Below, piece by piece: positions 53,994-63,462 of a DNA stretch of 64,000 bases. Made by a program: the position numbers and the translations under genes. Numbering within the stretch: the first letter of the stretch is position 1; each line of letters begins with the position of its first letter. The notes beneath the pieces were generated by a model. That model did not search any database. It was not told the DNA's origin and saw nothing but the letters and a program-made list of their open reading frames with translations. The stretch comes from Ruegeria sp. Ofav3-42 (GTDB lineage: Bacteria; Pseudomonadota; Alphaproteobacteria; Rhodobacterales; Rhodobacteraceae): NCBI RefSeq assembly GCF_022347725.1, contig NZ_JAKRGB010000021.1, positions 1 to 64,000 on the forward strand, written 5' to 3'.

Positions 53994-54046
53994 TCCGCGC
54001 TGTTGCAGAAGAGTATGAAAGTAGGCCCAAGAAACAAAAAGTCTTC

Positions 54047-54937
54047 CTAAGGTCTGCGGAAGTGCTCTCTTAAATGCTGGATAAACAAACGGACGCGGTG
54101 GGGTAGGAACGCTTTGTTGGGGTATATGCCAAACACCCCGACTTCGGGAAATCTGTCATCCAGATAAACGGGAGCGAGTTGTTGGGCCTCAACCAGGTCC
54201 AAAGCCATGATCTCCGGCAATAGTCCGATCCCCATTCCCCGGGTCAGTGCCTCTCGGTAGATGTGGGTCTGGTTTATCACCATGCGCCAGGGTTGCCGTA
54301 ATTTGTGCAGGCCGGTCTGTGTCAAGAGCGGCCAGCTATCGCCAAAGCGTGAGCCGCCGAAGGCCAGACAGGCATGGTTGTCGAGCTCCTGAACGGTGGT
54401 CGGCACGCCATATCTTTCAAGATAGGATGGGGCAGCGAACAAACTCAGCCGGGTGTCAGTCAATTTGGTGACAATCAGAGAGCTGTCTTCAAGCGAGATC
54501 GCCAACCGGATCGCAAGATCGACCTTTGCACCGACAAAATCAGTCTGATCATTCTCGAACACCAGATCGAACAACACTTGCGGATAGAGCTTCTGGAAGC
54601 TTTCAACGGCATCCATCAGCAGAGTGCCCATGCCTTCGGGCGCCGCTACGCGGACAATGCCCGAAGGACCGACGCCTTTTCGATCCGCAACATTCTGTTC
54701 AAGTTCCGCCAACTGGTCCAGCATGGCTTTGCAGCCGTGATAGTAACGCTGACCCGCGTCGGTCACCTCCATCGACCGTGTGGTGCGGTTGATAAGCCGC
54801 AGACCCAGCATCGTCTCAAGATCGGCCACATGTCGACCTACGATTGCAGGGGTAACGTTCTGGTCCGCGGCAGCGGCTGCGAAGCTGCCCAGTTCAACCA
54901 CGCGGGCGAAAACAGCCATCTTCCTGAGCTTATTCAT
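54047..54937 (-). CDS. LysR-family regulator, divergent from the hydrolase operon
   Basis: A 296-residue LysR protein. N-terminal HTH (about 1-60: MAVFARVVELGSFAAAAADQNVTPAIVGRHVADLETMLGLRLINRTTRS), then a periplasmic-binding-like effector domain of the CrgA/YafC style (GIVRVAAPEGMG...LAIRLAISLEDSSL). It is transcribed away from the MBL-cupin-Grx operon with 96 bp between starts, containing a LysR-type box, so it probably controls that operon and itself. Confidence 0.93.
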   Translation of the reverse strand: MNKLRKMAVFARVVELGSFAAAAADQNVTPAIVGRHVADLETMLGLRLINRTTRSMEVTDAGQRYYHGCKAMLDQLAELEQNVADRKGVGPSGIVRVAAPEGMGTLLMDAVESFQKLYPQVLFDLVFENDQTDFVGAKVDLAIRLAISLEDSSLIVTKLTDTRLSLFAAPSYLERYGVPTTVQELDNHACLAFGGSRFGDSWPLLTQTGLHKLRQPWRMVINQTHIYREALTRGMGIGLLPEIMALDLVEAQQLAPVYLDDRFPEVGVFGIYPNKAFLPHRVRLFIQHLREHFRRP

Positions 54938-54965
54938 TCGATACTTTCAGTAAGTTCTCTGTTGC

Positions 54966-54981
54966 ATAATGCTCTAATTAT
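54966..54981. promoter_or_regulatory. Candidate LysR-type box
   Basis: ATAAT-GCTCTA-ATTAT is a perfect 5-bp dyad with the T-N11-A spacing expected for LysR proteins, in the 96-bp space between the LysR start and the hydrolase start. Confidence 0.45.
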
Positions 54982-55033
54982 ATCTGCTTTCGTCAAGGAT
55001 ATATTGCCTCCCAGACAATAGGAGGCCCCTGCC

Positions 55034-55891
55034 ATGAAACGCATTCTCACAGCCCTTGCGGCCGCAACCACCTTTGCGAGCGCCGCGACCGCCGCTGATG
55101 ACGAGATGAAACCTGTCATGACCGAGCTGAAAGACGGTGTTTATCAGTTCCACATGGCGCATTATTCCAGCCTGGTCGTGATCACCGATGACGGCGTCGT
55201 TGTCGTGGATCCCAACCAGGAATTCCGCGCCGAAGCAATGCGCGCCGAGATCGCTAAGCTGACGGATCAACCCGTGGTCAAGGTGCTATATTCCCATCCC
55301 CATTTCGACCATTCCCGCGGGGGGCAAATCTTCAAGGACGAAGGCGCCGAGTTCATCACGCATGAAGGGTGCACCGAATTGTTGGGCCGTGATCTGGAAA
55401 ACCGGGTCGTGCAGCCTGATGTAACCTACGAAGGGGACGAATACCGGATCGAGCTTGGCGGTAAGGTCATCGAAATGCGCTACTACGGCTCGAATGACGG
55501 CCAGTGCAACAGCGCCATCTACATGCCGGAGGACAAGGTTCTCATGGCGGTCGATTGGCACCTTCAGGGTTTCGTGAACCTTCCCGGTCGCCTGAACACA
55601 CATGACTATGTAGGCTCGCTGAACACGCTGCGCCGTGTGACGGCCGAACTGGATTTCAACACGGTCGTATCAGGACACATGCCGATGTCGTCACCGGAGC
55701 ACCTGGCCGAGGATTTGGCCTTCAATGAGGCGCTGTTCAAAGCCGTGTCCGAAGGTCTTGCTGCGGGCAAGACGGTCGAGGAATTGAAGGAAACGGTCAA
55801 GCTGCCCGAGTTCAGCCACTGGTTCATGTATGACCAGAACCTGTCTGCCCATGTGGAGCGTATGGCCTATTCGATCTGGCACGGCCACTGA
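55034..55891 (+). CDS. Exported metallo-beta-lactamase-fold hydrolase
   Basis: A 285-residue protein with a signal peptide (MKRILTALAAATTFASAATAA). The zinc motif SHPHFDHSRGG, an Asp ligand region (KVLMAVDWHL) and a final His (VVSGHMPM) mark the MBL fold. The Tyr/His-rich loop and an oddly short C-terminus do not identify a substrate; lactonase, quorum-quenching, sulfatase-like and thiol-ester hydrolase activities all occur in this fold. AGGAGG precedes ATG 55034. It leads a three-gene operon with a cupin and a glutaredoxin. Confidence 0.9.
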   Translation: MKRILTALAAATTFASAATAADDEMKPVMTELKDGVYQFHMAHYSSLVVITDDGVVVVDPNQEFRAEAMRAEIAKLTDQPVVKVLYSHPHFDHSRGGQIFKDEGAEFITHEGCTELLGRDLENRVVQPDVTYEGDEYRIELGGKVIEMRYYGSNDGQCNSAIYMPEDKVLMAVDWHLQGFVNLPGRLNTHDYVGSLNTLRRVTAELDFNTVVSGHMPMSSPEHLAEDLAFNEALFKAVSEGLAAGKTVEELKETVKLPEFSHWFMYDQNLSAHVERMAYSIWHGH

Positions 55892-55960
55892 CCTGAACAG
55901 ACCGGGCAAGTTCACTGCCCGGTCCTGCCCCACCCAAATGACCCGAAAACGGAGCATGAC

Positions 55961-56422
55961 ATGTCCAAGAAAACCGAAACTACTGGCAAGAAGACGGTCA
56001 TCAGCGGCTGGCATGAAGGCCGCAAGTATTTCATGGCCGAAAACGAATACACCTCGGTCGCGGCTGGCAAAGAGGACACGCAGTCCGAGTATGTCTTCGG
56101 CGCGGGCGAAATCGCGCCCGGCAGCTGCATCCCCGATCACTACCACAAGTGGGAAGACCAGACCTTTCACATCATCGAAGGTGAGCTTGAAGTCAAAATC
56201 GGCGATGAGGTTTTCAGGGCCGGGCCCGGCGCCAGCATCCAATGCCCGCGCGGTGTCTCCCACTACATGAAAAACGTGGGCGGCACGACGGCCAAGATCA
56301 TCAGCTATATATTCCCCGGCGATTGGGCCGAAGATTTCATGGCAGAAACCTCCCGCCAGAATGAAACCGGTCAGCGGGATCTGAAGCTGATCGAAGAACG
56401 CTTTGGCGTTGTTTACCTGTAA
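55961..56422 (+). CDS. Small cupin-domain protein
   Basis: A 153-residue single-cupin protein. The metal-binding motif 1 is PDHYHKWEDQTFHIIEGELEV (His, His, Glu) and motif 2 is GASIQCPRGVSHYMKNV with the second His. The N-terminal extension is charged and Lys-rich. It could be a dioxygenase, isomerase or binding protein, substrate unknown. It starts 69 bp after the hydrolase and 19 bp before the glutaredoxin gene, so it belongs to that operon. Confidence 0.88.
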   Translation: MSKKTETTGKKTVISGWHEGRKYFMAENEYTSVAAGKEDTQSEYVFGAGEIAPGSCIPDHYHKWEDQTFHIIEGELEVKIGDEVFRAGPGASIQCPRGVSHYMKNVGGTTAKIISYIFPGDWAEDFMAETSRQNETGQRDLKLIEERFGVVYL

Positions 56423-56441
56423 TGGTGTCGGAGTAACATTG

Positions 56442-57077
56442 ATGAAACTCTACATCTTTGAAACCTGCCCTTTCTGTGTGCGTGCCCGCATCATGGCTGG
56501 CCTGAAGGATCTGTCGCCCGAACTCGTCTATGTTGCACCTGGGCAGATTCCTCCTGAGCTTGACGGCTGGATCGACAGATTGACCGTTCCGATTTTGCTG
56601 GATGGCGAGACGCTGATCCAAGGCAGCACAGAGATCATTCGCCATTTCGACACTGTTGGCGCGCCAAAATTGCCGTCATACAGCACAAGTCAGGAACTGG
56701 AGGACTGGCGCAGCTCGATTTCTGCGCCACTCAACGCTCTTTGTTATCCGCGCATGTCGCGCTTGAATGTCCCCGAACTGGTATCTCCTGAGGCGCAGGC
56801 CTTCTTTGAATGCGCAATACCAGAGCGGATCGGAATGACATTTGCCGACGCGCTTGCGCAAACTCCAAGGCTGGTAAACGAAGTCAAAGAGGCGCTGCCA
56901 GTAACCGCGCACTTTCTGAAGGGCAAAGACTTCACTTTTGACACGCTGGCTGCACTGGCGGATCTGCGGAGCTTAACGATGGTCGCTGAACTGAGTTTTC
57001 CTGAGCAGATTTCCGGTTCTTTTAGAGCGCTAATGACCCGAGCCGGAGTCGCACCGTTCATTCCCGTTAAGGCTTAA
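56442..57077 (+). CDS. grxB: Glutaredoxin 2 (GrxB-like)
   Basis: A 211-residue protein with an N-terminal thioredoxin-like domain containing Cys9-Pro-Phe-Cys12, the TVPILLDGETLIQGSTEIIRHFD strand-helix (cis-Pro and glutathione-binding Glu-Ser-type region) and an all-helical C-terminal GST-like half, the E. coli Grx2 architecture. It reduces disulfides or glutathionylated proteins in the cytoplasm. GGAG 8 bp upstream fixes ATG 56442. It is the third gene of the LysR-controlled operon, suggesting a redox or thiol theme for the group. Confidence 0.9.
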   Translation: MKLYIFETCPFCVRARIMAGLKDLSPELVYVAPGQIPPELDGWIDRLTVPILLDGETLIQGSTEIIRHFDTVGAPKLPSYSTSQELEDWRSSISAPLNALCYPRMSRLNVPELVSPEAQAFFECAIPERIGMTFADALAQTPRLVNEVKEALPVTAHFLKGKDFTFDTLAALADLRSLTMVAELSFPEQISGSFRALMTRAGVAPFIPVKA

Positions 57078-57238
57078 GATAGCTCACAGAAAAACCGTTG
57101 AACTCCCTTCTGCGATTTGGGAATGGCGATCTACTGGCATCGGAAACGAAAGATTGGCCAACGTCCGCTTGCGAGAAGCTGCGCCGCAGCATTCGACGGC
57201 GTTCCCAATGTCCTGTGGGCCGCTATTTGCCTGAAGCG

Positions 57239-58702
57239 CTACCAGCCCAAAATGGGTTGATAGACGAAGTGAACCGTTAGAGTGCACAGAGTAATGCCGC
57301 ACAAATTGAGCCAAAGCCCGGCCCGGACCATATCGGTGATTTTAAGATCAGGATTCGAAAATACGATCGCATTTGGGGCCGTTGCGACGGGCATCATGAA
57401 TGACATATTGGCTGCAAGCGCGGCTGGCACTGCCAGCAAAAGCGGGCTCCAATCGAACCCGACAGCAACGGCAGAAACCACCGGAAGTATCGTTGCGGCC
57501 GAGGCTGGGTTTGACATGATCTCGGTCAGAAAAACCATCATCGCAACGACTAGAAACACCATGGCCAAAACCGTGATGTCAATTGCTGACACCTGTTCTC
57601 CGATCCAATCCGCCAGCCCAGTGATCTGAAACGCCAAAGCCACGGCCAGCCCGCCGCCGATCAGGATCAATACGTTCCATGGCAATTTCACTGCGGTTTC
57701 CCAATCCAGCGCGAATTTTGCCATATCTGCGTTCACCGGGGTCGCGAAAAGCAACAAAGCTGCAATCAAAGCTACGCCGGTGTCCGTGATTGGCAATCCG
57801 GTGAAATGCGTGATCTGGTCCCCGAAAATCCAACCGGTTGCGGCAAGAACAAAGACCACTGCAACAGTCTTTTCCGCGCGGCCCATTGGCGGAAGCCGTT
57901 CCCGTTCAATGCGAACCGCGTCGGCAAGGTCCTTTTCCGCCAAGCCCTCGCAACGAAACAAGACAAAGCTCAACAAGGCCCAGGCGATGAATAACATTAC
58001 CATTGTCATCGGAAGACCGATCATCAGCCAGTCGACGAACTCGACCGTTATGCCGTATTCGCCGGACATGATCGTCGCCAGCAAAGCATTGACGGGTGAT
58101 CCGATTAGCGTGGCCATTCCCCCAATCGATGCGCTGTAAGCCACGGCAAGCATAAGGCCGACAGAAAACCGGCGCAGCTCATCCGAGGGCGCAACATTGC
58201 TTTTAATGAAGTCGATGACAGACAGTGCAACGGCGTACATCATGATTGTTGCCGCCGTGTTTGTGATCCACATCGAAAGGAATGCGGTGGCAATCATGAA
58301 GCCCAGGGTCAGATTGCGTGGCCCCGTACCGGCCCTTGAAACGATTGCAAGCGCGATGCGCCGATGAAGGCCGACAGCTTCAATAGCCATGGCCAGCATG
58401 AACCCACCCAGAAACAGGAATATGAGGGGATGACCATAGGCCTGCGTGACCGTAGCAATCTCGGCAACTCCGGCAAGAGGCATGACGATAACCGGCAGTA
58501 ATGCGGTGGCGGCTAGTGGTATTGCCTCACTGAGCCACCATGCAACCATCCACGCCAGCAAGGCCAGCAACGTCCAGCCCGCCTCGGACATTCCGGGCGG
58601 TGGATCAAGCGAACGAACGAGGAAAAACAATATCGGGCCCGACAGTAACGACAGGAATACGCGCCAACGGGAACGGACAGACTGGACCTTAAGCTCCTGC
58701 AT
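57239..58702 (-). CDS. SLC13/DASS-family anion transporter
   Basis: A 487-residue, about 11-13-helix transporter. The two substrate- and sodium-binding motifs are visible: MWITNTAATIMM (SNT-like, here TNT) and TEIMSNPASAATILP (SNP), as in the VcINDY-type dicarboxylate or sulfate:sodium symporters. The helix-hairpin repeat order is complete. It is unlinked to neighbours and convergent with the glutaredoxin gene. Substrate (C4-dicarboxylate, citrate or sulfate) not decided. Confidence 0.9.
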   Translation of the reverse strand: MQELKVQSVRSRWRVFLSLLSGPILFFLVRSLDPPPGMSEAGWTLLALLAWMVAWWLSEAIPLAATALLPVIVMPLAGVAEIATVTQAYGHPLIFLFLGGFMLAMAIEAVGLHRRIALAIVSRAGTGPRNLTLGFMIATAFLSMWITNTAATIMMYAVALSVIDFIKSNVAPSDELRRFSVGLMLAVAYSASIGGMATLIGSPVNALLATIMSGEYGITVEFVDWLMIGLPMTMVMLFIAWALLSFVLFRCEGLAEKDLADAVRIERERLPPMGRAEKTVAVVFVLAATGWIFGDQITHFTGLPITDTGVALIAALLLFATPVNADMAKFALDWETAVKLPWNVLILIGGGLAVALAFQITGLADWIGEQVSAIDITVLAMVFLVVAMMVFLTEIMSNPASAATILPVVSAVAVGFDWSPLLLAVPAALAANMSFMMPVATAPNAIVFSNPDLKITDMVRAGLWLNLCGITLCTLTVHFVYQPILGW

Positions 58703-58882
58703 TATACCAACCTTCGGCGTAACAATCCCAACGATATGCCTACGCAGCGCTTTTGGCCGCGCCTTATGTCAGACTAGGGCAAATATCTGTCTTATGTCAT
58801 CTGCAGGTTTCTTATTCGGGTGTAGCGGGCGATGAGCCAAACGGTTTGAGTAACTTAAATTTCCGCGTTTTACAGACCGGTT

Positions 58883-59650
58883 ATGCCGCTAGAAATCGCT
58901 ACAATCCCCTGCCTCGAACACAACTACGCTTTCTTGCTGCATGACGCTCAGAGCGGTGAAACCGCCGTTGTCGATGTGCCCGAAGCAGAAACTGTTAGCG
59001 GCGCACTAAAAGAGCGAGGATGGTCACTGTCGCACATCCTGATTACGCATCATCATAGGGACCATTCAGGTGGTGTAGTGGCATTACACCAAGAACATCC
59101 ATCCCAGATAATCGGCGCCTCGGCGGATGCCCATCGATTGCCAGACCTCCATCTTGCTGTCTCGGAAGGCGAGTCCTTTGAGATAGGCGGAGAGCAGGTT
59201 CAAGTGTTGGATGTATCTGGCCACACGCGGGGCCACATTGCTTTCTATTTCCCAGATACTGGTGCCGTCGCCAGTGGCGACAGTCTAATGGCACTGGGGT
59301 GTGGGCGGGTGTATGGGGACGGGCCTGCACAAATGTTTGAAAGCCTCCAAAAGATTGCTGAATTGCCCCCTGAAACATTGGTGCTATCGGGGCATGAATT
59401 CACTGAAAAAAATGCCAATTTTGCGCTTACATTGGACCCAGAAAATGAGGCGCTTAAGCGTCGCGCTGAAGCTGTCCGTGATTTGCGCGGTCGCGGTTTA
59501 CCCACGATCCCCTCCAAACTGTCGGACGAATATGTTACAAACCCGTTTCTCAGATGTGATGACAAGAGTATTCAGAGAGCTGTAGGTCTTGAGGGCGCAA
59601 ATCTTGTCGATGTTTTTACAGAGATCAGGGCGCGAAAGAACAAATTTTAG
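58883..59650 (+). CDS. gloB: Hydroxyacylglutathione hydrolase (glyoxalase II)
   Basis: A 255-residue MBL-fold enzyme. ITHHHRDHSGG is the metal motif, with VSGHTRGHIAFYF (His ligand), ASGDSLMALGCGR (bridging Asp) and VLSGHEFTEKNANFAL. The C-terminal domain (TNPFLRCDD, LRARK-like end) fits glyoxalase II, which hydrolyses S-lactoylglutathione to D-lactate in methylglyoxal detoxification. The ribosome site at 58883 is weak. Confidence 0.92.
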   Translation: MPLEIATIPCLEHNYAFLLHDAQSGETAVVDVPEAETVSGALKERGWSLSHILITHHHRDHSGGVVALHQEHPSQIIGASADAHRLPDLHLAVSEGESFEIGGEQVQVLDVSGHTRGHIAFYFPDTGAVASGDSLMALGCGRVYGDGPAQMFESLQKIAELPPETLVLSGHEFTEKNANFALTLDPENEALKRRAEAVRDLRGRGLPTIPSKLSDEYVTNPFLRCDDKSIQRAVGLEGANLVDVFTEIRARKNKF

Positions 59651-59663
59651 AACCCTGACTAAT

Positions 59664-59684
59664 TTGGGAGACCATCTCTCCCAA
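59664..59684 (+). terminator. Hairpin after gloB
   Basis: TTGGGAGA pairs perfectly with TCTCCCAA over a 5-nt loop, 14 bp past the stop. No T-run follows, so it may only partly terminate. Confidence 0.4.
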
Positions 59685-59806
59685 TTGAACAAGGTAAGAC
59701 TTGCTAACGAGAGTTAGGTGCAAAGCCGTGTCGCATATACCAACCTTCAATTCACTTATGGCCAACGGCACGTTTGAGCAACGATCAGTAGGTTGAAAGG
59801 AACGTT

Positions 59807-60850
59807 ATGCATAGTTGGGTGGCGCACGCTATTTCCAAGATCAATTCGGATGCACATCGGTCGGCTGACACGCATTTGTTCAAGCTGCCTGTCCCTGGGC
59901 TGACCGGGGTGGATCTGTATCTCAAAGATGAAAGCACGCATCCAACCGGGAGTTTGAAGCACCGGCTTGCCCGCTCTCTGTTTTTGTACGCCCTCTGCAA
60001 TGGCAAGATCAAAGAGGGAACAACGATTGTCGAGGCGTCATCGGGCAGCACAGCAGTGTCCGAAGCCTATTTTGCGCGCATGATTGGATTGCCCTTCATT
60101 GCGGTCGTGCCCAAAAGTACAGCGCGCAGCAAGATCCGTATGATTGAGTTTTACGGTGGCCAGACCCATTTCGTCGACTCTGCACCTGAAATGCACGGGA
60201 CCTCGGTTGAATTGGCAGGTTCAATAGACGGCTATTTTATGGATCAGTTTACCTATGCTGAACGCGCGACGGACTGGCGTGGCAACAACAACATCGCCGA
60301 AAGCATTTATCGCCAGATGGAATGGGAGCCGCATCCTGTTCCCGCAAAACTGGTGATGAGCGCGGGCACAGGCGGGACATCGGCAACACTCGGCAGGTAC
60401 ATCCGCTACAAGGGATATGGGACCGAGCTAACCGTCGTCGATCCTGAAAATTCGGTATTCTATGACAGCTATCAAACCAGAGATCGAACCCTGACATCCA
60501 ACACCTCCAGCCGTATCGAAGGCATCGGCCGACCCAAAGTTGAGAACTCATTCCAACCGGATGTAATCGACCAAATGATCAAGGTTCCTGACGCCGCAAG
60601 TGTCGCCACCATGCTTTGGCTTGAAGAGTTGATTGGACGACGGGCCGGCCCTTCGACAGGCACAAACCTATGGGGCGTGCTGCAAGTGGCAGGAGAGATG
60701 ATGAATCGCGGGCAAACAGGCTCAATTGTCACGCTTCTTTGCGACAGCGGTGATCGTTATCTTGATACATATTATGATCCGAACTGGATTTCAGATCACA
60801 TTGGAGACTTGAGACCATATTCCGATACTTTTGCTCGATGGATGCTGTGA
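59807..60850 (+). CDS. PLP-dependent cysteine synthase-family enzyme (Cds1-like)
   Basis: A 347-residue fold-type II PLP enzyme. The Schiff-base Lys51 is in HPTGSLKHRLARS, the substrate/phosphate loop is SSGSTAVSEAYFA, and AGTGGTSATLG is the PLP-phosphate loop. The sequence style is that of the group near cysteine synthase/cystathionine beta-synthase including mycobacterial Cds1 (L-cysteine desulfhydrase), which makes H2S, pyruvate and ammonia. Whether it synthesises or degrades cysteine is uncertain. AAAGGAACG precedes ATG 59807. Confidence 0.85.
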   Translation: MHSWVAHAISKINSDAHRSADTHLFKLPVPGLTGVDLYLKDESTHPTGSLKHRLARSLFLYALCNGKIKEGTTIVEASSGSTAVSEAYFARMIGLPFIAVVPKSTARSKIRMIEFYGGQTHFVDSAPEMHGTSVELAGSIDGYFMDQFTYAERATDWRGNNNIAESIYRQMEWEPHPVPAKLVMSAGTGGTSATLGRYIRYKGYGTELTVVDPENSVFYDSYQTRDRTLTSNTSSRIEGIGRPKVENSFQPDVIDQMIKVPDAASVATMLWLEELIGRRAGPSTGTNLWGVLQVAGEMMNRGQTGSIVTLLCDSGDRYLDTYYDPNWISDHIGDLRPYSDTFARWML

Positions 60851-61140
60851 ATTTTTGCAAAGACAGCTTCTAAACAAAGTTGGCACACGAGAGTGCCTAG
60901 GCTACAGGGAACGGTTATTCCCTTCGCAAAGTTACTGCTCCTGTCTGGCGCAGCCAATGTTCACTTCCTCTTTAAAGTGTCCGAATACCATGTCCGCTTC
61001 GAGCTGTGACCAGGCAAACATGCGTAGTGCAGAGAACGGCAACTCTGAGCCCAATGTGACCGATGTTGCTGACCGCCCCAACCTGATCAAACCAGTTGAA
61101 AGCAGACATTGGTCGATCACTTAGAAAAATCTGTCGCAGG
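60851..61140. other. 290-bp gap, no gene
   Basis: CTGAGCCCAATGTGACCGATG at about 61047 resembles a stretch at about 44214 (GGAGCCCAATCTGACCGATG), a second short shared motif between gaps. Nothing else is recognised. Confidence 0.35.
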
Positions 61141-62289
61141 CTATCGCTTGGGCCACGACCAAGATACCTGCTCGGCCGCTGGAGCGACCGTTTCGCCAGT
61201 ATCTTTTTCAAGGCGATGCGCGAGCACATCATCCTCGCTCAAAGCTTCCGCCAACACCGGACTGTGAGAAATGACGATGATCTGGCTTCGCTTGGAAGCT
61301 TCCTTAATCAGGCGCGCCAAAGGCAGCATCAGGCTAGGGTGCAGGCTTGTTTCGGGTTCATTCAGAACCATTAGGCTTGAAGGTCGCGGCGTTAACAATG
61401 CCGCCACTAGGAACAGGTATCGCAGGGTACCATCAGATAACTCCGCTGTGCTGAGCGGACGCAGAAGCCCATGCTGTCGCATGCTAAGAACGAACACACT
61501 ATCTTTTGCATGAACTTCGACTGAACTACGCGGAAACGCGTCAAGGATCGTCTCATCTAGTGTGACTGGGTCGCCAATTTCCCGAATTGTCTCAATCGCA
61601 GCCGCTAGGTCCGAACCGTCACTGGCGAGAATTGGCGTTCTCGTGCCGACCTGTTGCTTTCTGGCAGGGGCGTCACGATCGGTCCGAAGCTGATCGTAGA
61701 ACCGCCAATTCCGCATGCGGTCCCGTAAGTGAAGCAGCTCCAATGCGTCTTTCGAGTCGGTCGCGTGGGTCATCATACTATCAAATGGTGGAAGTGAAGT
61801 CGCCGCTTGGCTCCACGATCCGGCCTCTGAACGCACCCGGACACTCGGTCCATGGCGCTCTGCAATTGCGTTGTTTCGGCTCAACTTCTCGCCGATCCAC
61901 ATTGCTTCAGTCTTGATCTCAGGATCGTTAGAGAAGGTTGAGACTTCCGCTGGTAATCCGAGCTCGACTGCGTATCCGTAATCTTCGGACGCAAAGCCAA
62001 GCTTGAGACCTATTGGCTTGCTTCGCACCGTTCCAGTGATGGGAACCTCACCCGACTTAATCCTTCGTGACAGCACTTCGGGACCCGCCCACATGGTGGA
62101 ACTTAATCCTCCTTCGAACGCAAGTGTGGAGATGAGCCTTCCTTGTGATACCTCTCCCAGCATTCGAAGAGCGCGATACAATGACGACTTTCCTACACCG
62201 TTGCCACCGGTGATCACTGTCAAAGGAGCAAGTGGCAAAACCAGATTCCGAAGAGATCGATAGCCGGAAACAGCAACAGTAAGGATCAT
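61141..62289 (-). CDS. AAA/ABC-type ATPase of RecF/OLD style
   Basis: A 382-residue P-loop protein. Walker A is ITGGNGVGKSSLYRAL (residues 27-42), the ABC-like signature LSDGTLRYLFLVAALL precedes Walker B SLMVLNEPETSLHP, and the H-loop is VISHSPV. Such predicted ATPases resemble RecF/SMC heads and are often found alone or with nuclease partners in defence or repair systems. No TOPRIM or other nuclease domain is present in this protein or in its immediate neighbours. Confidence 0.88.
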   Translation of the reverse strand: MILTVAVSGYRSLRNLVLPLAPLTVITGGNGVGKSSLYRALRMLGEVSQGRLISTLAFEGGLSSTMWAGPEVLSRRIKSGEVPITGTVRSKPIGLKLGFASEDYGYAVELGLPAEVSTFSNDPEIKTEAMWIGEKLSRNNAIAERHGPSVRVRSEAGSWSQAATSLPPFDSMMTHATDSKDALELLHLRDRMRNWRFYDQLRTDRDAPARKQQVGTRTPILASDGSDLAAAIETIREIGDPVTLDETILDAFPRSSVEVHAKDSVFVLSMRQHGLLRPLSTAELSDGTLRYLFLVAALLTPRPSSLMVLNEPETSLHPSLMLPLARLIKEASKRSQIIVISHSPVLAEALSEDDVLAHRLEKDTGETVAPAAEQVSWSWPKR

Positions 62290-62556
62290 TTCAAGTCATC
62301 CGACCTAAATAACGATGCAACAACAACGCACCTATCAGAGCATATGTAGGATGTCCGCAATAGGCCTTGATACAACCTTTGGCGCAACCGCAGTGAAATC
62401 TCACTTCATCCGCGTCGTGCCAGTTCATACGGCGTGCAACGAAAGTCGATCCATACCGGACCAGCCCTTCGTGCAGATCGCGGCGGGGGTGCCAGGAGAG
62501 CCCATTTTCCAAATGCTGCACGTGGATCGAATGGCCGCTATCGCGTCGCCGCCTTT
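62290..62556. other. Gap between the ATPase and a LysR gene
   Basis: Frames on both strands are open for about 75-80 codons, but none carries a ribosome site or known motif. A minus-strand frame (62291-62521) starts right before the ATPase but looks non-coding. It must hold the ATPase promoter. Confidence 0.3.
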
Positions 62557-63381
62557 CTAGTTCATGCAGTTTTCTTGCAAAACTTTGAGCGTCCTATTGA
62601 TCACGCTGCGCACCTCAGGAAGAAATCTGTCCTCATGATGTGTTACAAGCCATTGATCGTGCGTTAGCTCGGTAATTGGTGATGATATCCTCTCAAGCTG
62701 TGGAAACTTTGCACCGATGAAGGTGGGGAGAACAGCGCGGCATGAACCGGCGAGGGCCAAGTCAAGTGCGTTGCGTGGCTGTGTAGTCTCAACGTCCTCT
62801 TTCGTTCGCGGCTTGGTTTGAACCCATTGAGCGGAGGGGGTGGTTCCCAGAACACGTGCCCAGCCTGTAACGCTTTTATCTTGAGCATAGACCGCAAAAC
62901 GAACCTTACCAATGCTGCGACCAGCAAGCCGCGTGTCGGCAGGGCGGTGATTGCGAATTCCGATAACGGCTTCACGATGCCCGATTTCCAATGTCGCATC
63001 GTCCGCAATGAACCGAAGTCTCACAGGCTCCCTGCCTGCAATGTAGGAAACCCTTTCGCAAAGCACATGCGTCACCCAACTCCCCGCGGAAACCTTCACC
63101 AACGGTCCCGCCCACTCGTTCTTGTCGTTCACCAGGGGCAGGATACGGTTCTCCAACCCGGCGACGTTGGCCAGCAGGTCCTCTCCGTCGGGAGTGAGCG
63201 CGTAGCCACGGGCAGTTCGTTCAAACAACTCTTGGCCCAACCGCCTTTCCAACGCCAACATTCGCCGGCCAAGGGTCGGCGCACTTTTTCCCGTTGCGGT
63301 CGCCGCTGCAGACAGACCGCCAAGCCGGGCCACTGCGAGAAACAGACGCAGATCGTCCCAATCCAACATCATTTCATTCAT
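62557..63381 (-). CDS. LysR-family regulator, divergent from the aldo/keto reductase
   Basis: A 274-residue LysR regulator. HTH region LDWDDLRLFLAVARLGGLSAAATATGKSAPTLGRRMLALERRLGQELFERTARG, then an effector-binding domain that is shorter than usual. ATG 63381 is followed closely by in-frame ATGs at 63372 and 63369; no ribosome site distinguishes them. It is divergent from the reductase gene with an 81-bp space, suggesting local control. Confidence 0.9.
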   Translation of the reverse strand: MNEMMLDWDDLRLFLAVARLGGLSAAATATGKSAPTLGRRMLALERRLGQELFERTARGYALTPDGEDLLANVAGLENRILPLVNDKNEWAGPLVKVSAGSWVTHVLCERVSYIAGREPVRLRFIADDATLEIGHREAVIGIRNHRPADTRLAGRSIGKVRFAVYAQDKSVTGWARVLGTTPSAQWVQTKPRTKEDVETTQPRNALDLALAGSCRAVLPTFIGAKFPQLERISSPITELTHDQWLVTHHEDRFLPEVRSVINRTLKVLQENCMN

Positions 63382-63386
63382 GAAAT
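63371..63386. promoter_or_regulatory. Dyad over the LysR start codon
   Basis: ATTTCAT-TC-ATGAAAT has 7-bp perfect arms and covers the LysR start at 63379-63381. A second related half (TTTCATTTTTGTGAA) follows at about 63402. These could be binding sites that serve both divergent genes. Confidence 0.4.
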
Positions 63387-63462
63387 GACCATTGCAGAAT
63401 GTTTCATTTTTGTGAAGGAACGGACGTGTTCTAGTGCCGGCGATGATATCTGGAGGTATGAG

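Noticed and set aside
36597..54046. CRISPR array
   Set aside because: The repeats here are about 100 bp, diverged and kilobases apart, with no regular spacers or cas genes.
62291..62521. 76-codon minus-strand frame upstream of the ATPase
   Set aside because: No ribosome site, no motif, and overlapping open frame on the other strand.
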